A stretch of DNA of 64,000 nucleotides, taken from contig NZ_CP093337.1 in assembly GCF_022637395.1 (NCBI RefSeq), forward strand, positions 2,092,001-2,156,000. The letters run 5' to 3'. How positions within the stretch are numbered: the first letter of the stretch is position 1; each line of letters starts with the position of its first letter. Below, piece by piece: positions 21,787-33,167 of the stretch. A program made the position numbers and the translations under genes. This DNA is from Shinella sp. H4-D48. GTDB lineage: Bacteria; Pseudomonadota; Alphaproteobacteria; Rhizobiales; Rhizobiaceae. The notes under the pieces were generated by a model, which saw only the letters and a program-made list of their open reading frames with translations, was not told where the DNA came from and searched no databases.

Positions 21787-23115
21787 TCAATTCCCGGACG
21801 TCAGGCGGTTGATGGCCGCCTCGATGGTCAGCGTCTCGCGTTCGCCGGTCTTGCGATCCTTGATCTCGACCTCGCCATTGGCCACGCCGCGCGGTCCGGC
21901 AATGACCTGGACCGGCGCGCCGATCAGGTCGGCGGTCGCGAATTTCGCACCCGCCCGCTCGTCCTTGTCGTCGTAGAGAACGTCGATGCCGGCCTTCAGG
22001 AGCGCATTGTAGATCGTTTCGCAGGCCGCGTCGCAGGCCGCGTCACCCGACTTCATGTTGATGACGATGGCCTCGAAGGGCGCGATCGCCTTGGGCCAGA
22101 TAATGCCGTTCTCGTCATGCGAGGCTTCGATGATCGCCGGCACGAGGCGCGTCGGGCCGATGCCGTAGGAGCCCATATGCACAGCATGTTCCTTGCCGTC
22201 GGGGCCCTGAACCTTGGCGCCCATCGCTTCGGAATACTTGGTGCCGAAATAGAAGATATGGCCGACCTCGATGCCGCGGGCGGACAGGCGATCGCCTTCC
22301 GGGATGGCATCGAAGGCTGCGGCGTCGTGCATTTCGGAGGTCGCCGCATAGCGCGACGTCCACTTGTCGAAGATGCCCTGCAGGCTTGCGGCATCCTCGA
22401 AGTTGGTGTCTTCCGACGGAATGTCGAGGTCCAGGAAGTCCTTGTGGCAGAACACTTCAGACTCGCCCGTATCGGCCAGGATGATGAATTCGTGGCTGAG
22501 ATCACCACCGATCGGGCCGGTGTCGGCACGCATTGGAATGGCGCGCAGGCCCATGCGCGTGAAGGTGCGCAGATAGGCGGCGAACATGCGGTTATAGGCG
22601 TGGACCGCGCCCTCGCGGTTCAGGTCGAAGGAATAGGCGTCCTTCATCAGGAATTCGCGCGAACGCATGGTGCCGAAACGCGGGCGGATCTCATCGCGGA
22701 ACTTCAGCTGGATATGATAGAGATTGAGCGGCAGGTCCTTGTAGGACTTCACGAACGAGCGGAAGACGTCCGTGATCATTTCCTCGTTGGTCGGGCCGTA
22801 GAGCATCGGCCGCTCCTGGCGGTCCTTGATGCGCAGCATTTCCTTGCCATAGGCGTCATAGCGGCCGCTTTCCTGCCAGAGTTCGGCGGACTGCAGCGTC
22901 GGCATCAGAAGCTCGACGGCGCCAGCACGGTTCTGCTCCTCGCGGATGATCGCGTTCACCTTGTCCAGCACGCGCTTGCCAAGCGGCAGCCAGGTATAGA
23001 TGCCCTGGGATTGCTGCTTGATCATACCCGCACGCAGCATCAGCCGGTGGGAGACGATTTCAGCCTCCTTGGGGTTTTCCTTGAGGATGGGCAGGAAGAA
23101 GCGGGAAAGACGCAT
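21787..23115 (-). CDS. proS: prolyl-tRNA synthetase
   Basis: 442 residues, the short bacterial type without the editing insertion domain, as in alphaproteobacteria. Class II motifs: motif 2 [26 protein letters not shown], and motif 3 [13 protein letters not shown]. The C-terminal anticodon-binding domain starts near residue 340. The ATG at 23115 gives the family start [19 protein letters not shown]. No clear ribosome site precedes it; an in-frame extension to 23280 crosses the predicted promoter leader and is unlike the family. Heads the proS-lolC-lolD unit. Confidence 0.95.
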   Translation of the reverse strand: MRLSRFFLPILKENPKEAEIVSHRLMLRAGMIKQQSQGIYTWLPLGKRVLDKVNAIIREEQNRAGAVELLMPTLQSAELWQESGRYDAYGKEMLRIKDRQERPMLYGPTNEEMITDVFRSFVKSYKDLPLNLYHIQLKFRDEIRPRFGTMRSREFLMKDAYSFDLNREGAVHAYNRMFAAYLRTFTRMGLRAIPMRADTGPIGGDLSHEFIILADTGESEVFCHKDFLDLDIPSEDTNFEDAASLQGIFDKWTSRYAATSEMHDAAAFDAIPEGDRLSARGIEVGHIFYFGTKYSEAMGAKVQGPDGKEHAVHMGSYGIGPTRLVPAIIEASHDENGIIWPKAIAPFEAIVINMKSGDAACDAACETIYNALLKAGIDVLYDDKDERAGAKFATADLIGAPVQVIAGPRGVANGEVEIKDRKTGERETLTIEAAINRLTSGN

Positions 23116-23305
23116 AAGACAAGGGTTCCGAACTGACCGAACCGCCCTATTGGGGGAATCGGGCAAAATGACGTTGATTTTCACGCGTTCATAAACGCTT
23201 CGCGGAAGGAAGGGAACCCGGAAGGCCTCATGGGCGCGACGGTGCGAAGCACTGTCCACCGCTCTTGGCAGCCATGACAAATGTGGCGAAAAAATGGGGC
23301 GGTCA

Positions 23306-23333
23306 ATAACAGAAATTGCGCGCAGCTTGTCAA
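23306..23333 (-). promoter_or_regulatory. probable proS promoter
   Basis: On the minus strand TTGACA (23328-23333) and TGTTAT (23306-23311) are separated by 16 bases. Transcription would start near 23299, giving a leader of about 180 bases before proS, unusually long for a gene with no visible riboswitch or T-box. Confidence 0.45.
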
Positions 23334-23533
23334 CGGAAAAATTTTATTCCACTGTAGCAGAAATGCAAAAAAACCGGATGACAACGCCTAAGCTTTGGGC
23401 TAATTTCAGGTCACAAAACAGGCAGGAAGTACAAATTCCAGCCAAATTCGCGGTCAAGTCTTGGGAGGATCAGATCTTTGGCGCGCGCAGACGCTGCCAC
23501 CGCAAAACGGATAGAGATCACGCGATACCTGTA

Positions 23534-23563
23534 AAACAAGGCTTTACGCCTTGTTTTTTTTTG
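23534..23563. terminator. strong bidirectional terminator
   Basis: AACAAGGC-TTTAC-GCCTTGTT, flanked by A and T so the stem extends to 10-11 bp, followed by nine T on the plus strand and TTTTAC on the minus strand. On the minus strand it may end the nuo-birA-rnj-epimerase-DUF1467 array. On the plus strand no gene upstream needs it, which hints at a plus-strand RNA. Confidence 0.85.
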
Positions 23564-23836
23564 ACTTCCTGACGGCACCTTCCTTTACGTCAGCGTTTTT
23601 CGTCGATGTCCATGAGACATTGGCGCGCACCGGCTAACGCTGCGACACTCAGCCTCACACATGTATCTGGACGCGCCCATCGGGAGATTTGCGAAAACCC
23701 GCCCTCCCGCGCCGTTTGCAAGACGTGCGCGACGCGGCAATGCGCGTGACGCAAAAGGAACCGTTTTCCTGGATATCCGCCAAACAGGAATGCCGTGCTT
23801 CACCGCTCTTCAGGCCGTTAACACATGCGGCAGAGG

Positions 23837-24106
23837 CTATTCGAAGTTCGGGTAGAGCTGCGGAAGGGAATCGATGCCGTAGCCGAAGCGCACGGATAGA
23901 ATATACCAGCCGCCATAGATGAGTGCCGAGACAATGGTCGTGGTCAGCACCACGCGACCGCCGCGAAAGCGCGCCGGTGCGCTTTCCACGGAACCCGGCA
24001 CCACCTCGTTCGCCTCGGCCTGCGTGCGCAGCCCGAACGGCAGAACGGCGAAGAGCGTCATCCACCAGACGATGAAATAAACGGCAAAGTAGGAAACGAA
24101 CTGCAT
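23837..24106 (-). CDS. DUF1467 family membrane protein
   Basis: 89 residues with two membrane spans (about 3-25 and 53-75) separated by a polar loop. FVSYFAVYFIVWWMTLFAVLPFGLRTQ is the DUF1467 signature. The family is alphaproteobacterial and of unknown function, commonly found beside proS and the methylmalonyl-CoA epimerase gene. GAGGGT precedes the ATG. It is the last gene of the long minus-strand array. Confidence 0.9.
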   Translation of the reverse strand: MQFVSYFAVYFIVWWMTLFAVLPFGLRTQAEANEVVPGSVESAPARFRGGRVVLTTTIVSALIYGGWYILSVRFGYGIDSLPQLYPNFE

Positions 24107-24181
24107 GGGCGACCCTCGTGCGACAGCGCTCTTTTACGCCGAGCAAACGAGAAGTTCAAATGGAAGACAGGCGACGCGCTG

Positions 24182-24586
24182 TCACACCTGTTCGAGCTCG
24201 ACCAAAGTGCCTAGAAAATCCTTGGGATGCAGGAAAAGCACCGGCTTGCCGTGGGCGCCGATCCTGGGATTTCCGTCGCCCAGCACGCGCGCGCCACCGG
24301 CAACCAGCCTGTCACGCGCTGCGAGAATGTCGTCCACCTCGTAGCAGATGTGGTGCATACCGCCCGCCGGCGCTTTTTCGAGGAAGGCGGCGATCGCCGA
24401 TGCCTCGCCCAGCGGCTCGAGCAGTTCTACCTTGGTGTTCGGCAGTTCGACAAACACCACCGTCACGCCATGTTCGGGCAGCGCCTGCGCCTCCGACACC
24501 TTGGCACCCAGCGTGTCACGATAGACCGCCGTGGCGGCGGCGAGGTCCGGCACGGCAATGGCGATGTGGTTGACTTTTCCGAGCAC
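24182..24586 (-). CDS. mce: methylmalonyl-CoA epimerase
   Basis: 134 residues, a vicinal-oxygen-chelate fold protein that interconverts (R)- and (S)-methylmalonyl-CoA in propionyl-CoA metabolism. Begins LGKVNHIAIAVPDLAAATAVYRDTLGA; metal ligands include the His of NHIAIAV, the His pair in GGMHHICYEVDD, and Glu in GTLVELEQV. The start is a GTG at 24586 with an excellent GGGAGG ribosome site seven bases away; an ATG further upstream at 24661 would add 25 residues unlike the family. Confidence 0.92.
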   Translation of the reverse strand: MLGKVNHIAIAVPDLAAATAVYRDTLGAKVSEAQALPEHGVTVVFVELPNTKVELLEPLGEASAIAAFLEKAPAGGMHHICYEVDDILAARDRLVAGGARVLGDGNPRIGAHGKPVLFLHPKDFLGTLVELEQV

Positions 24587-24721
24587 GGTATCCTCCCGGC
24601 GTTGAACGACTGCGACCGCCTCATCCATGTCGCGACTACTTCTCGGCGAAGAGGATGCCATTCTACGGCGTGATGGCGGGCAATCTCTCGCCCGCTATCA
24701 TCCCCTGCCCGTGCCGGGCAA

Positions 24722-26389
24722 TCAGACTTTCGTCAGGAACACCGTCACAACGGGCTTTTTGCCCCAGATCTCGTTTGCGGTGGAGCGCACGGCGCGGCGC
24801 ACGGCTTCCCGCACCATTTCCAGATCCTTGCGGCGGGCGCGCGGAATGCTTTCGACAGCACCCAGAATGGCGTCATAGAGCGTATCGCCCATGTCCTCGC
24901 CCTCGTCGTCGAACTGCGGCAGGCCGAACGGTTCCACTTCGGGATCGCCCATGAAATCGTAGCGGCTGTCGAGCAGAACGCTGACGGCGACGTGCCCGAC
25001 AAAGGCCAGCTTGCGCCGCTCGCCGATGCCCATCTCCTCGAAGTCACCGATCAGGTTGCCATCCTTGAAGATGCGGCCGAACGGGGCGTGGTCGACGACT
25101 TCGGGCTCGCCCGGGGCGAGTTTCAGGACATCACCGTTGCGCACGCGCGGGACCTTGCCGATGCCGGACTGCTCCGCAAGCTCTGCATGTGCCGTCAGAT
25201 GCGCGGCTTCGCCATGCACGGGCACCACAATCTTGGGGCGCACCCAGCCATACATCTGCTGCAGCTCATGGCGACGGGGATGGCCCGACACATGCACCAG
25301 CGCCTCGGAATCGGTGATGATGTGGATGCCCTGCTCGATCAGGCCGTTCTTGATATCGTTGATCGCCTTCTCGTTGCCGGGAATGGCGCGCGAGGAGAAG
25401 ATGATCGTATCGCCTGCGGTGAAAGCGACGTTGCGCATCTCATCGCGGGCGATCTTGGCAAGCGCCGCGCGCGGCTCGCCCTGGCTGCCGGTGAGGATCA
25501 CCACGACCTTGTCTCGGGGAATGTAGCCGAATTCGTCCTCGGCGATGAAGGTCTTGATGCCTTCCATCAGGCCGATGTCGCGCGCCACATCCGTCACGCG
25601 CTTCATAGAACTGCCGAGCAGCAGCACCTCGCGGCCGGCGGCCTCGGCGGCGCGCGCAATCGAGCGGATACGCCCGACATTCGACGAGAAGGTGGTGATG
25701 CCCACCCGGCCTTCGGAGGCCTCGATGATCTTGGTCAGGCTTTCGGAGACCTCGCGCTCGGAGGGCGAGACGCCGTCACGCAACGCGTTGGTGCTGTCGC
25801 AGATCAGCGCCAGCACACCATCGTCGCCAAGCTTGCGGAAACGGGTTTCGTCTGTCAGCGGACCAAGAGACGGTTCAAGGTCGATCTTCCAGTCACCGGT
25901 ATGGACGACCGTGCCGAGCGGTGTCTTGATCGCCAGCGACATCGGCTCAGGGATCGAGTGGTTCACGCCGATCGCCTCGATCTCGAAGGGGCCGACATTG
26001 ATGCGGTCGCCCTGCTTGAAGATCGTCACGGGGATTTCGACGCGGCTGCGCTCGTAATCACGCTTGGCCTCCAGCATGCCGGCCGTGAAGGGCGAGGCAT
26101 AAACCGGTACGTTGAGGCTGGGCCACAGATCGTTCAGCGCGCCGTAATGGTCCTCGTGCGCGTGGGTGATGATGATGCCCTTCAGCCGGTCGCGTTCCTT
26201 GGCCAGAAAGCGGATATCGGGGAGGACGAGGTCGACGCCCGGCAAATCCGGTCCCGGGAAGGTGACGCCGCAATCGACCATGATCCACTGGCGGTCGGCT
26301 TTCGGGCCGTAGCCGTAAAGCGCCAGGTTCATGCCGATTTCGCCGACGCCGCCAAGCGGCAGGAACACCAGTTCGTCTTCTTTTGCCAT
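24722..26389 (-). CDS. rnj: ribonuclease J
   Basis: 555-residue metallo-beta-lactamase/beta-CASP nuclease with 5'-3' exo- and endonuclease activity, used in rRNA and mRNA processing. Motifs: LPLGGVGEIGMN at the start, zinc-binding THAHEDHYGAL, HTGDWKID, beta-CASP motifs GSQGEPRAAL and VHVSGHPRRHEL, and HGEAAHL. The ATG at 26389 gives MAKEDELVFLPLGG, the usual start; a TTG three codons upstream (26398) is better spaced from AGGA and is an alternative. Lies 15 bases after birA, same strand. Confidence 0.94.
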   Translation of the reverse strand: MAKEDELVFLPLGGVGEIGMNLALYGYGPKADRQWIMVDCGVTFPGPDLPGVDLVLPDIRFLAKERDRLKGIIITHAHEDHYGALNDLWPSLNVPVYASPFTAGMLEAKRDYERSRVEIPVTIFKQGDRINVGPFEIEAIGVNHSIPEPMSLAIKTPLGTVVHTGDWKIDLEPSLGPLTDETRFRKLGDDGVLALICDSTNALRDGVSPSEREVSESLTKIIEASEGRVGITTFSSNVGRIRSIARAAEAAGREVLLLGSSMKRVTDVARDIGLMEGIKTFIAEDEFGYIPRDKVVVILTGSQGEPRAALAKIARDEMRNVAFTAGDTIIFSSRAIPGNEKAINDIKNGLIEQGIHIITDSEALVHVSGHPRRHELQQMYGWVRPKIVVPVHGEAAHLTAHAELAEQSGIGKVPRVRNGDVLKLAPGEPEVVDHAPFGRIFKDGNLIGDFEEMGIGERRKLAFVGHVAVSVLLDSRYDFMGDPEVEPFGLPQFDDEGEDMGDTLYDAILGAVESIPRARRKDLEMVREAVRRAVRSTANEIWGKKPVVTVFLTKV

Positions 26390-26404
26390 CGTGTTCAAAA
26401 CATC

Positions 26405-27172
26405 CTATCCAAAAAATACGTCGCCGGCCGCTATCAAGCGCGTGCCGCCGTCATCCGTCTCCAACTTGAGGAGACCTGTATCATCAATTCCGGCAAAGCG
26501 CCCGGAAATCGAACGGTCCGGAAGATTGACCGTTATGTTCTCACCGATCCCGCCGGCAACCTGCTTCCAGCGTTCGATGATCAATGCAATGCCCTGCCCG
26601 CCGTTCCATAGCGACAGCGTCTCGGCCATTGACTGAAACAGATGGGCGAAAAGCTCCTCGGGAGAAGCGGCCACGCCGAATTCGCGCAGCGTTGCCACGG
26701 GATAGAGACCGACCTCCGGAGCCACGGCCACATTGATGCCTATGCCGATAACCAGCGCATGCCGGCCGTCGGGAAGCATCTCGCCTTCGACAAGGATGCC
26801 GCAGACCTTAAGGCGCTCGATGAGGATATCGTTCGGCCACTTGATCAGCACATCGGGCGCGTCGAGCGGCATGACGCGGCTGATTGCGTCCTGCACGGCA
26901 ACGGCGACGGCAAGCGGCAGGGAGCCGAGACGGTCCATCGGTGCCGCATCGATCAGCATCAGTGATGCGTAGAGATTGCCAGGCTCGGAAAACCAGGCGC
27001 GGCCGCGCCGCCCGCGACCGCCGGTCTGACGCACGGCGGTCACCCAGAGACCGGAAAGCGCGCCCTTTCGGGCGCGCTCCAGGCATTCCGTATTGGTCGA
27101 ACTCACATCCGTGAGCGCCTCATGCCGGAAGTCGTCAAGCGACATCAGGCGAGGATGATCGGACCGGCTCAA
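26405..27172 (-). CDS. birA: biotin--[acetyl-CoA-carboxylase] ligase
   Basis: 255 residues. Attaches biotin to biotin carboxyl carrier protein through biotinyl-AMP. The ligase motif [10 protein letters not shown], the IKWPNDILI loop and [10 protein letters not shown] are present, along with the small C-terminal domain. There is no N-terminal helix-turn-helix, so it cannot act as a repressor like E. coli BirA. The start codon overlaps the nuoN stop (ATGA), giving translational coupling and fixing the start at 27172. Its place at the tail of the complex I operon is common in rhizobia. Confidence 0.94.
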   Translation of the reverse strand: MSRSDHPRLMSLDDFRHEALTDVSSTNTECLERARKGALSGLWVTAVRQTGGRGRRGRAWFSEPGNLYASLMLIDAAPMDRLGSLPLAVAVAVQDAISRVMPLDAPDVLIKWPNDILIERLKVCGILVEGEMLPDGRHALVIGIGINVAVAPEVGLYPVATLREFGVAASPEELFAHLFQSMAETLSLWNGGQGIALIIERWKQVAGGIGENITVNLPDRSISGRFAGIDDTGLLKLETDDGGTRLIAAGDVFFG

Positions 27173-28611
27173 AAGAAGGTCCGCGCCGCCGCTTCGGCTG
27201 CGTTGCCGATCGGCCCGCCGATCAGGATGTAGCCGAGAACGAACAGGCCGGAGAGACCGAATACCAGCTTCAGCTCACCCGACGTACGTGCGAATTCGCC
27301 GGTCGGCTCATCGAACCACATCACCTTGATGACGCGCAGGTAGTAGTAGGCGCCGACGACCGACGACAGGACACCGATGATGGCAAGCGCATAGAGATGC
27401 GCCTCGATCGCCGCCATGAACACGAAGTACTTGGCGAAGAAGCCAGCCATGGGCGGAATGCCGGCAAGCGAGAACATGAGGACGGTCAGAACGGTCGCCA
27501 TGAAGGGGTTGGTCGAGGACAGGCCTGCGAGGTCATTGATATCCTCGACATTGCCGCCTTCCTTGCGGCGCATGGCCAGGATGCAGGCGAAGGTGCCAAG
27601 CGTCATGACCATGTAGATGAGCATATAGAGCGCAACGCCGCGCACACCTGCCATGGAGCCGGCCGCAAGACCGACCAGTGCATAGCCCATGTGACCGATG
27701 GAGGAATAGGCCATCAGGCGCTTTATGTTCTTCTGGCCGATGGCAGCGAACGAACCGAGCAGCATCGAGGCGATCGAGATGAAGACGATGACCTGCTGCC
27801 AGTCGGCAACGACGGGCTCGAAGGCATCGATGACGATGCGTACGAGCATGGCCATGGCGGCGACCTTCGGAGCGGCTGCGAAGAAGGCCGTGACCGGGGT
27901 CGGAGCACCTTCATAAACGTCCGGCGTCCACATGTGGAACGGCACGGCCGAGATCTTGAACGCAAGGCCGGCGAGAATGAAGACCAGGCCGAAGACGAGA
28001 CCGAGCGAGCGGCCCTCTGCGGTGAGCGCGGAGGCGATTTCCTGGAAGCCGATCTGGCCGGTGAAGCCGTAGACCAGCGACATGCCGTAAAGCAGCATGC
28101 CCGAGGACAGCGCGCCGAGCACGAAGTACTTCAGGCCGGCTTCCGTCGAGCGCAGGCTTTCGCGGTTGATCGCGGCGACGACATAAAGCGCGAGCGACTG
28201 GAGTTCCAGCGCCAGATACAGCGACAGCAGGCTGTTGGCGGAGATCATCAGCAGCATGCCAAGCGTCGACAGCACGATCAGCACCGGGAACTCGAAGCGG
28301 TCGAGCTGGTCGGAGCGGGCGTGACCGACCGTCATGACCATGGCGGTGATCGAGCCGATCAGCGCCAGCACCTTCATGAACCGCGCGAACGGGTCGGAGA
28401 CGAAGGCGCCGCCATAGGCCTGGCCCTCGCCGGTGGCGAGCACCAGCCAGAGGCCGGAGATGATGAGCAGCGCGACGGCAAGCCCCGTGACCGTCGTCCC
28501 GGAGCGTTCGCCCGAGAAGACACCGATCATCAGCAGGGCCAGGGCGCCAACGGCCAGAATGATCTCCGGCATCGAGAGCTGCAGGCTGGCGAGGATTGTA
28601 TCAGCAGTCAT
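27169..28611 (-). CDS. nuoN: NADH-quinone oxidoreductase subunit N
   Basis: 480 residues, about 14 transmembrane helices, one of the three antiporter-like proton-pumping subunits of complex I. The proton-antiporter domain contains [28 protein letters not shown] with the conserved Lys and Pro. The ATG at 28611 follows nuoM by 16 bases; longer reading overlaps nuoM and is rejected. Ends in a four-base overlap with birA. Confidence 0.96.
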   Translation of the reverse strand: MTADTILASLQLSMPEIILAVGALALLMIGVFSGERSGTTVTGLAVALLIISGLWLVLATGEGQAYGGAFVSDPFARFMKVLALIGSITAMVMTVGHARSDQLDRFEFPVLIVLSTLGMLLMISANSLLSLYLALELQSLALYVVAAINRESLRSTEAGLKYFVLGALSSGMLLYGMSLVYGFTGQIGFQEIASALTAEGRSLGLVFGLVFILAGLAFKISAVPFHMWTPDVYEGAPTPVTAFFAAAPKVAAMAMLVRIVIDAFEPVVADWQQVIVFISIASMLLGSFAAIGQKNIKRLMAYSSIGHMGYALVGLAAGSMAGVRGVALYMLIYMVMTLGTFACILAMRRKEGGNVEDINDLAGLSSTNPFMATVLTVLMFSLAGIPPMAGFFAKYFVFMAAIEAHLYALAIIGVLSSVVGAYYYLRVIKVMWFDEPTGEFARTSGELKLVFGLSGLFVLGYILIGGPIGNAAEAAARTFF

Positions 28612-28627
28612 GTCTAGGGTCCCGTCG

Positions 28628-30142
28628 TCAGTTCGCCAGAAGCGCAACAGATTGCTGCGCCGCTTGCAGAGCCGCGGAATATTGGTTGAGCAGGGCGTCG
28701 ACCGAAGCCGCCGTCACATCGAAGACCGGTGCCGGATAGACACCGAAGAAGATGGTCAGGATGCCGAGCGGATACAGCAGAAGCTTTTCACGGCCCGAGA
28801 GATCGAGCAGCGCCTTGAGGCTTTCCTTCTCAAGTGCACCGAAAATCACCCGGCGATAGAGCCAGAGCGCATAGGCGGCAGAGAGGATGACGCCCGTGGT
28901 CGCAAAAAGCGCAACCCAGGTGTTGGCGCGGAAGACGCCGAGCAACGTCATGAATTCGCCGACGAAGCCCGACGTGCCGGGAAGGCCGACATTCGCCATG
29001 GTGAACAGCATGAAGGCGACGGCGTATTTCGGCATGTTGTTGACGAGACCGCCATAAGCCGAGATCTCGCGGGTATGCAGCCGGTCATAGACCACGCCGA
29101 CGCAGAGGAAGAGCGCGCCGGACACGATACCATGCGACAGCATCTGGAAGATGGCGCCCTGCAGGCCCTGCGCATTCGCCGCGAAGATGCCCATGGTGAC
29201 GTAACCCATATGGGCGACCGACGAATAGGCGATCAACTTCTTGATGTCGTCCTGCATCATCGCGACCAGCGAGGTGTAGATGATGGCGATGACCGACAGC
29301 GTGAAGACGAAGGGCGCGAAATAGTCGGAGGCGAGCGGGAACATGGCCAGCGAGAAGCGGATGAAACCGTAGCCGCCGAGCTTCAGGAGCACGCCTGCCA
29401 GGATGACCGAACCCGCCGTCGGCGCCTGAACGTGCGCGTCGGGAAGCCAGGTATGCACCGGCCACATCGGCATCTTCACCGCGAAGGACGCGAAGAAGGC
29501 GAGCCACAGCCACGTCTGCATATGAGCCGGGAAGTTGTAGGCAAGCAGTTCCGTGATGTCGGTCGTGCCGGCCTGCCAGTACATCGCCATGATGGCGAGC
29601 AGCATCAGCACCGAGCCGAGCAGCGTGTAGAGGAAGAACTTGTAGGATGCGTAGACGCGATCCTTGCCGCCCCACACGCCGATGATGATGAACATCGGAA
29701 TGAGGCCCGCTTCGAAGAACACGTAGAACAGCACGATGTCGAGCGAAACGAAGACGCCGACCATGAACACTTCCAGAAGCAGGAAGGCGATCATGTAGGC
29801 CTTCAGGCGCTTCTCGATGGTGTTCCAGCTAGCAAGCACGCAGAAGGGCATCAGGAAGGTCGAGAGGATGACGAACAGCATGGAGATGCCGTCGACGCCC
29901 AGATGGTAGGAGATGCCGGTGCCGAGCCATTCATGCTTCTCGGTCATCTGGAAGCCGGGGTTCGAATAGTCGAACCCGATCCAGATGAAGAGCGAGAGCA
30001 CGAAGGTGAAAACCGTCGTCAGCAGCGCGACATTCAGGATGTTGCGGCGGCCATACGGGCTGTCCTCACGCGTCAGCAGCAGAAGCGCCACGCCGACGAG
30101 CGGGAGAAAGGTGACCGCTGAAAGAATGGGCCAATCGGTCAT
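28628..30142 (-). CDS. nuoM: NADH-quinone oxidoreductase subunit M
   Basis: 504 residues, about 14 transmembrane helices, antiporter-like membrane subunit. Recognised by [29 protein letters not shown], with the pumping lysine and conserved glutamate, and by [18 protein letters not shown]. Start ATG overlaps the nuoL stop (TGATG). Normal length. Confidence 0.97.
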   Translation of the reverse strand: MTDWPILSAVTFLPLVGVALLLLTREDSPYGRRNILNVALLTTVFTFVLSLFIWIGFDYSNPGFQMTEKHEWLGTGISYHLGVDGISMLFVILSTFLMPFCVLASWNTIEKRLKAYMIAFLLLEVFMVGVFVSLDIVLFYVFFEAGLIPMFIIIGVWGGKDRVYASYKFFLYTLLGSVLMLLAIMAMYWQAGTTDITELLAYNFPAHMQTWLWLAFFASFAVKMPMWPVHTWLPDAHVQAPTAGSVILAGVLLKLGGYGFIRFSLAMFPLASDYFAPFVFTLSVIAIIYTSLVAMMQDDIKKLIAYSSVAHMGYVTMGIFAANAQGLQGAIFQMLSHGIVSGALFLCVGVVYDRLHTREISAYGGLVNNMPKYAVAFMLFTMANVGLPGTSGFVGEFMTLLGVFRANTWVALFATTGVILSAAYALWLYRRVIFGALEKESLKALLDLSGREKLLLYPLGILTIFFGVYPAPVFDVTAASVDALLNQYSAALQAAQQSVALLAN

Positions 30143-32139
30143 CAGAGGGAACTCCCGAGCATCATCCAGGTGACGAGTGCTGCAATACCCAGCAGCATCG
30201 CGAATGCGTAGTGATAGAGGTAACCGGTCTGGAGACGTACGACACGGTCGGTGACGTCGACGACGCGAGCGGCAACACCGTTCGGGCCAAAACCGTCGAT
30301 GACGGCGCCGTCACCCTTCTTCCAGAGGAACCTCCCCAGCGCCTTTGCCGAACGAACGAAGAGGAAATCGTACAGTTCGTCGAAGTACCACTTGTTGAGC
30401 AGGAACTGGTAGAGACCGCGGTGCTGCTCTGCGAGGTACTTCGGGGTCTCCGGCGAACGGATGTACATGTACCAGGCGGTGACGAAGCCAAGCGCCATGG
30501 CGGCGAACGGGCTCCACTTCACCCACAGCGGAACGTGGTGGTACTCGTTGACCAGGTCGTTGCCCGGCAGCGTGAAGAGAGCGCCCTGCCAGAACTCGCC
30601 GTAATGGTGACCGTAGAAATACTCCACGAAGATCACACCCGCGCCAATCGCGCCCGCACCGAGAATGTAGAGCGGGATGAGCATGACGGCCGGCGACTCG
30701 TGCACATGGTGCATGACGTCTGCCGAAGCGCGGGGCTTGCCGAAGAACGTCATGAAGGCCAGGCGCCAGGAGTAGAAGCTCGTGAAGAGCGCGGCAATGA
30801 CCAGCAGCACGAAGGCGAAGCCGGCAACCGGGCTGTGCGACGCAAACGTCGATTCGATGATCGCATCCTTCGAGAAGAAGCCGGCAAAGCCGATGACGGT
30901 GCCCGGGATGCCGACGCCGGTCAGCGCGAGCGTGCCGATCGTCATCATCCAGAAGGTGATGGGGATGTGCTTGCGCAGGCCACCCATGTAGCGCATGTCC
31001 TGCTCGCCATCGACGGCGTGAATGACGGAACCCGCGCCAAGGAACAGCAGAGCCTTGAAGAAGGCGTGCGTGAACAGGTGGAAGACGGCCGCGCCATAGG
31101 CGCCGATGCCGAGCGCCACGAACATGTAGCCGAGCTGCGAGCAGGTCGAATAGGCGATGACGCGCTTGATGTCGTTCTGCACGAGGCCGACCGTCGCGGC
31201 GAAGAAGGCCGTGATCGCGCCGACGAGCGTGACGACCATCAGGGCGTCATGCGACAGTTCGAAGACCGGCGACATGCGTGCGACGAGGAAGACGCCGGCG
31301 GTGACCATGGTGGCGGCGTGAATGAGCGCCGAAACCGGGGTCGGGCCTTCCATGGCGTCCGGAAGCCAGGTGTGCAGCAGGAACTGCGCCGACTTGCCCA
31401 TCGCGCCCATGAAGAGCAGCAGGCAGGTGGCGGTCAGCGCATGCGACTTGTCGAGCGACATGCCGAACAGGTTGATGACGGGTTCAGCGGCATTCGCGGC
31501 CCCTTCGGCCGGCAGATAGGTCGCGGCGGTCGCGAAGATCGTTTCGAAATTGATCGAGCCGAACAGCACGAAGACGCAGGAAATGCCGAGAATGAAGCCG
31601 AAGTCACCGACGCGGTTGACGATGAACGCCTTCATGGCGGCCGCGCTGGCCGACGGCTTCTTGTACCAGAAACCGATCAGCAGGTAGGAGGCCAGACCCA
31701 CGCCTTCCCAGCCGAAGAACATCTGCAGCAGGTTGTCGGCGGTCACCAGCATGAGCATGGCGAAGGTGAAGAGCGACAGATAGGCGAAGAAGCGCGGCCG
31801 ATGCGGATCGTGGTGCATGTAGCCGATCGAGTAGATGTGCACGAGCGTCGAAACGGTGTTGACCACGACGAACATGACGGCCGTCAGCGTGTCGACGCGG
31901 AACGCCCATTCGACATCGAGATTACCCGACTGGATCCAGCGCAGCACGCTGACCTTGATCATCTCCGTCTCGCCCATGGCGACGTCGAAGAAGACGATCC
32001 ACGACAGCACGGCGGCGATGATCATGAAGCCGGAGGTGACGTATTCCGATGCCTTGGCGCCGATGGCGTTGCCGCCGATGCCGGCGATCAGGAAGCCGAT
32101 CAGCGGAAGAAAGACGATTGCCTTGATGATGGTATCCAT
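30142..32139 (-). CDS. nuoL: NADH-quinone oxidoreductase subunit L
   Basis: 665 residues, the largest antiporter-like subunit, with about 16 helices and the C-terminal amphipathic lateral helix plus final anchor. Motifs [35 protein letters not shown] and [20 protein letters not shown] are intact. Full family length. Seven bases after nuoK and overlapping nuoM. Confidence 0.97.
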   Translation of the reverse strand: MDTIIKAIVFLPLIGFLIAGIGGNAIGAKASEYVTSGFMIIAAVLSWIVFFDVAMGETEMIKVSVLRWIQSGNLDVEWAFRVDTLTAVMFVVVNTVSTLVHIYSIGYMHHDPHRPRFFAYLSLFTFAMLMLVTADNLLQMFFGWEGVGLASYLLIGFWYKKPSASAAAMKAFIVNRVGDFGFILGISCVFVLFGSINFETIFATAATYLPAEGAANAAEPVINLFGMSLDKSHALTATCLLLFMGAMGKSAQFLLHTWLPDAMEGPTPVSALIHAATMVTAGVFLVARMSPVFELSHDALMVVTLVGAITAFFAATVGLVQNDIKRVIAYSTCSQLGYMFVALGIGAYGAAVFHLFTHAFFKALLFLGAGSVIHAVDGEQDMRYMGGLRKHIPITFWMMTIGTLALTGVGIPGTVIGFAGFFSKDAIIESTFASHSPVAGFAFVLLVIAALFTSFYSWRLAFMTFFGKPRASADVMHHVHESPAVMLIPLYILGAGAIGAGVIFVEYFYGHHYGEFWQGALFTLPGNDLVNEYHHVPLWVKWSPFAAMALGFVTAWYMYIRSPETPKYLAEQHRGLYQFLLNKWYFDELYDFLFVRSAKALGRFLWKKGDGAVIDGFGPNGVAARVVDVTDRVVRLQTGYLYHYAFAMLLGIAALVTWMMLGSSL

Positions 32140-32146
32140 GACCCGA

Positions 32147-32455
32147 TCAGCCCTTCATCACGTTGACGTCTTCGACGGCGATCGAACCGCGGTTACGATA
32201 GAAGACGACGAGAATTGCAAGACCGATGGCCGCTTCCGCAGCCGCGACGGTCAGAATGAACAGCGCGAAGACCTGGCCGACGATGTCGTTCAGGAACGCC
32301 GAGAACGCGATCATGTTGATGTTGACCGCAAGCAGGATCAGTTCGATCGACATCAGGATGACGATGACGTTCTTCCGGTTGAGGAAGATGCCGAAGACGC
32401 CGAGAACGAAGAGGATGGCGCTGACCGTGAGATAGTGGGAAATACCGATTTCCAT
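32147..32455 (-). CDS. nuoK: NADH-quinone oxidoreductase subunit K
   Basis: 102 residues, three transmembrane helices. The two conserved membrane glutamates are in [10 protein letters not shown] and [13 protein letters not shown]. Starts [16 protein letters not shown], standard for alphaproteobacteria. Lies between nuoJ and nuoL. Confidence 0.97.
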   Translation of the reverse strand: MEIGISHYLTVSAILFVLGVFGIFLNRKNVIVILMSIELILLAVNINMIAFSAFLNDIVGQVFALFILTVAAAEAAIGLAILVVFYRNRGSIAVEDVNVMKG

Positions 32456-32480
32456 GATGCTTTTCCTTGTCCGCGCGGCC

Positions 32481-33095
32481 TCAGATGCCCTGTCCGGGCT
32501 TCACCTTGACCACCTCGACGGCGGTTTCCGGCGTGCGGGCAACCTGCTGCGAGATGTTCTGGCGCTTGATGTTTGGCTTGTGGCGCAGCGTCAGCACGAT
32601 CGCGCCGATCATGGCGACGAGCAGCACGAGGCCGGCGATCTGGAAGTAGTAGGCGTAGTGCGTATAGAGCACGTCACCGAGCGCTGCCGTGTTGGTGCGT
32701 TCCGATACCGGCGGGATCGGCATCGACACGTTCGAGGCGATTTCCGGCGAAAGCGTCGAACCGCCGATGACCACGACGAGTTCGATGGCCAGGATAACGC
32801 CGATCAGCGCGCCGACCGGAGCATATTCAAGAACGCCCGCGCGCAAGGCGGCGAAGTCGATGTCCAGCATCATGACGACGAAGAGGAAGAGAACCGCGAC
32901 GGCGCCGACATAGACGACCAGCAGGATCATCGCCAGGAACTCGGCGCCCGTCAAAAGGAACAGGCCCGCCGCGTTGAAGAAGGTGAGGATCAGGAACAGC
33001 ACGGAGTAAACCGGGTTCCTCGACGCGATCACCATGAAGGCGGACGCCACCGCCACGAAGGCGAACAGATAGAAGAATAGAGCCTGCAGACCCAT
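32481..33095 (-). CDS. nuoJ: NADH-quinone oxidoreductase subunit J
   Basis: 204 residues, five transmembrane helices. Carries the [47 protein letters not shown] region that forms the pi-bulge helix TM3. The C-terminal soluble tail is about 35 residues. A 98-base gap containing a hairpin separates it from nuoI. Confidence 0.96.
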   Translation of the reverse strand: MGLQALFFYLFAFVAVASAFMVIASRNPVYSVLFLILTFFNAAGLFLLTGAEFLAMILLVVYVGAVAVLFLFVVMMLDIDFAALRAGVLEYAPVGALIGVILAIELVVVIGGSTLSPEIASNVSMPIPPVSERTNTAALGDVLYTHYAYYFQIAGLVLLVAMIGAIVLTLRHKPNIKRQNISQQVARTPETAVEVVKVKPGQGI

Positions 33096-33144
33096 TTTGG
33101 TGCCTTTTCGTCTTCCCCGGAGAAGGTCCCCCTTCCCCGTCGAA

Positions 33145-33167
33145 GCCTGACGACCCTCTCGTCAGGC
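33145..33167. other. hairpin in the nuoI-nuoJ gap
   Basis: GCCTGACGA-CCCTC-TCGTCAGGC, a 9-bp perfect stem with a five-base loop in the widest spacer of the nuo array. No T tract follows on the minus strand, so it is not a classical terminator; a processing or stability element is possible. Confidence 0.5.

Larger units (their letters stand above)
23116..23836. other. gene-free interval between proS and the DUF1467 gene
   Basis: About 720 bases without a convincing protein gene. The part near 23280-23440 is AT-rich. It contains the probable proS promoter and a strong bidirectional terminator at 23534-23563. The right part (23600-23836) is GC-rich with open frames on both strands but no ribosome sites or family resemblance. 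Confidence 0.5.

Noticed and set aside
28433-32166. Long plus-strand frames opposite nuoL and nuoM (562 and 651 codons)
   Set aside because: Extremely rich in His, Asp, Glu and Arg with no motifs: antisense shadows of hydrophobic membrane proteins.
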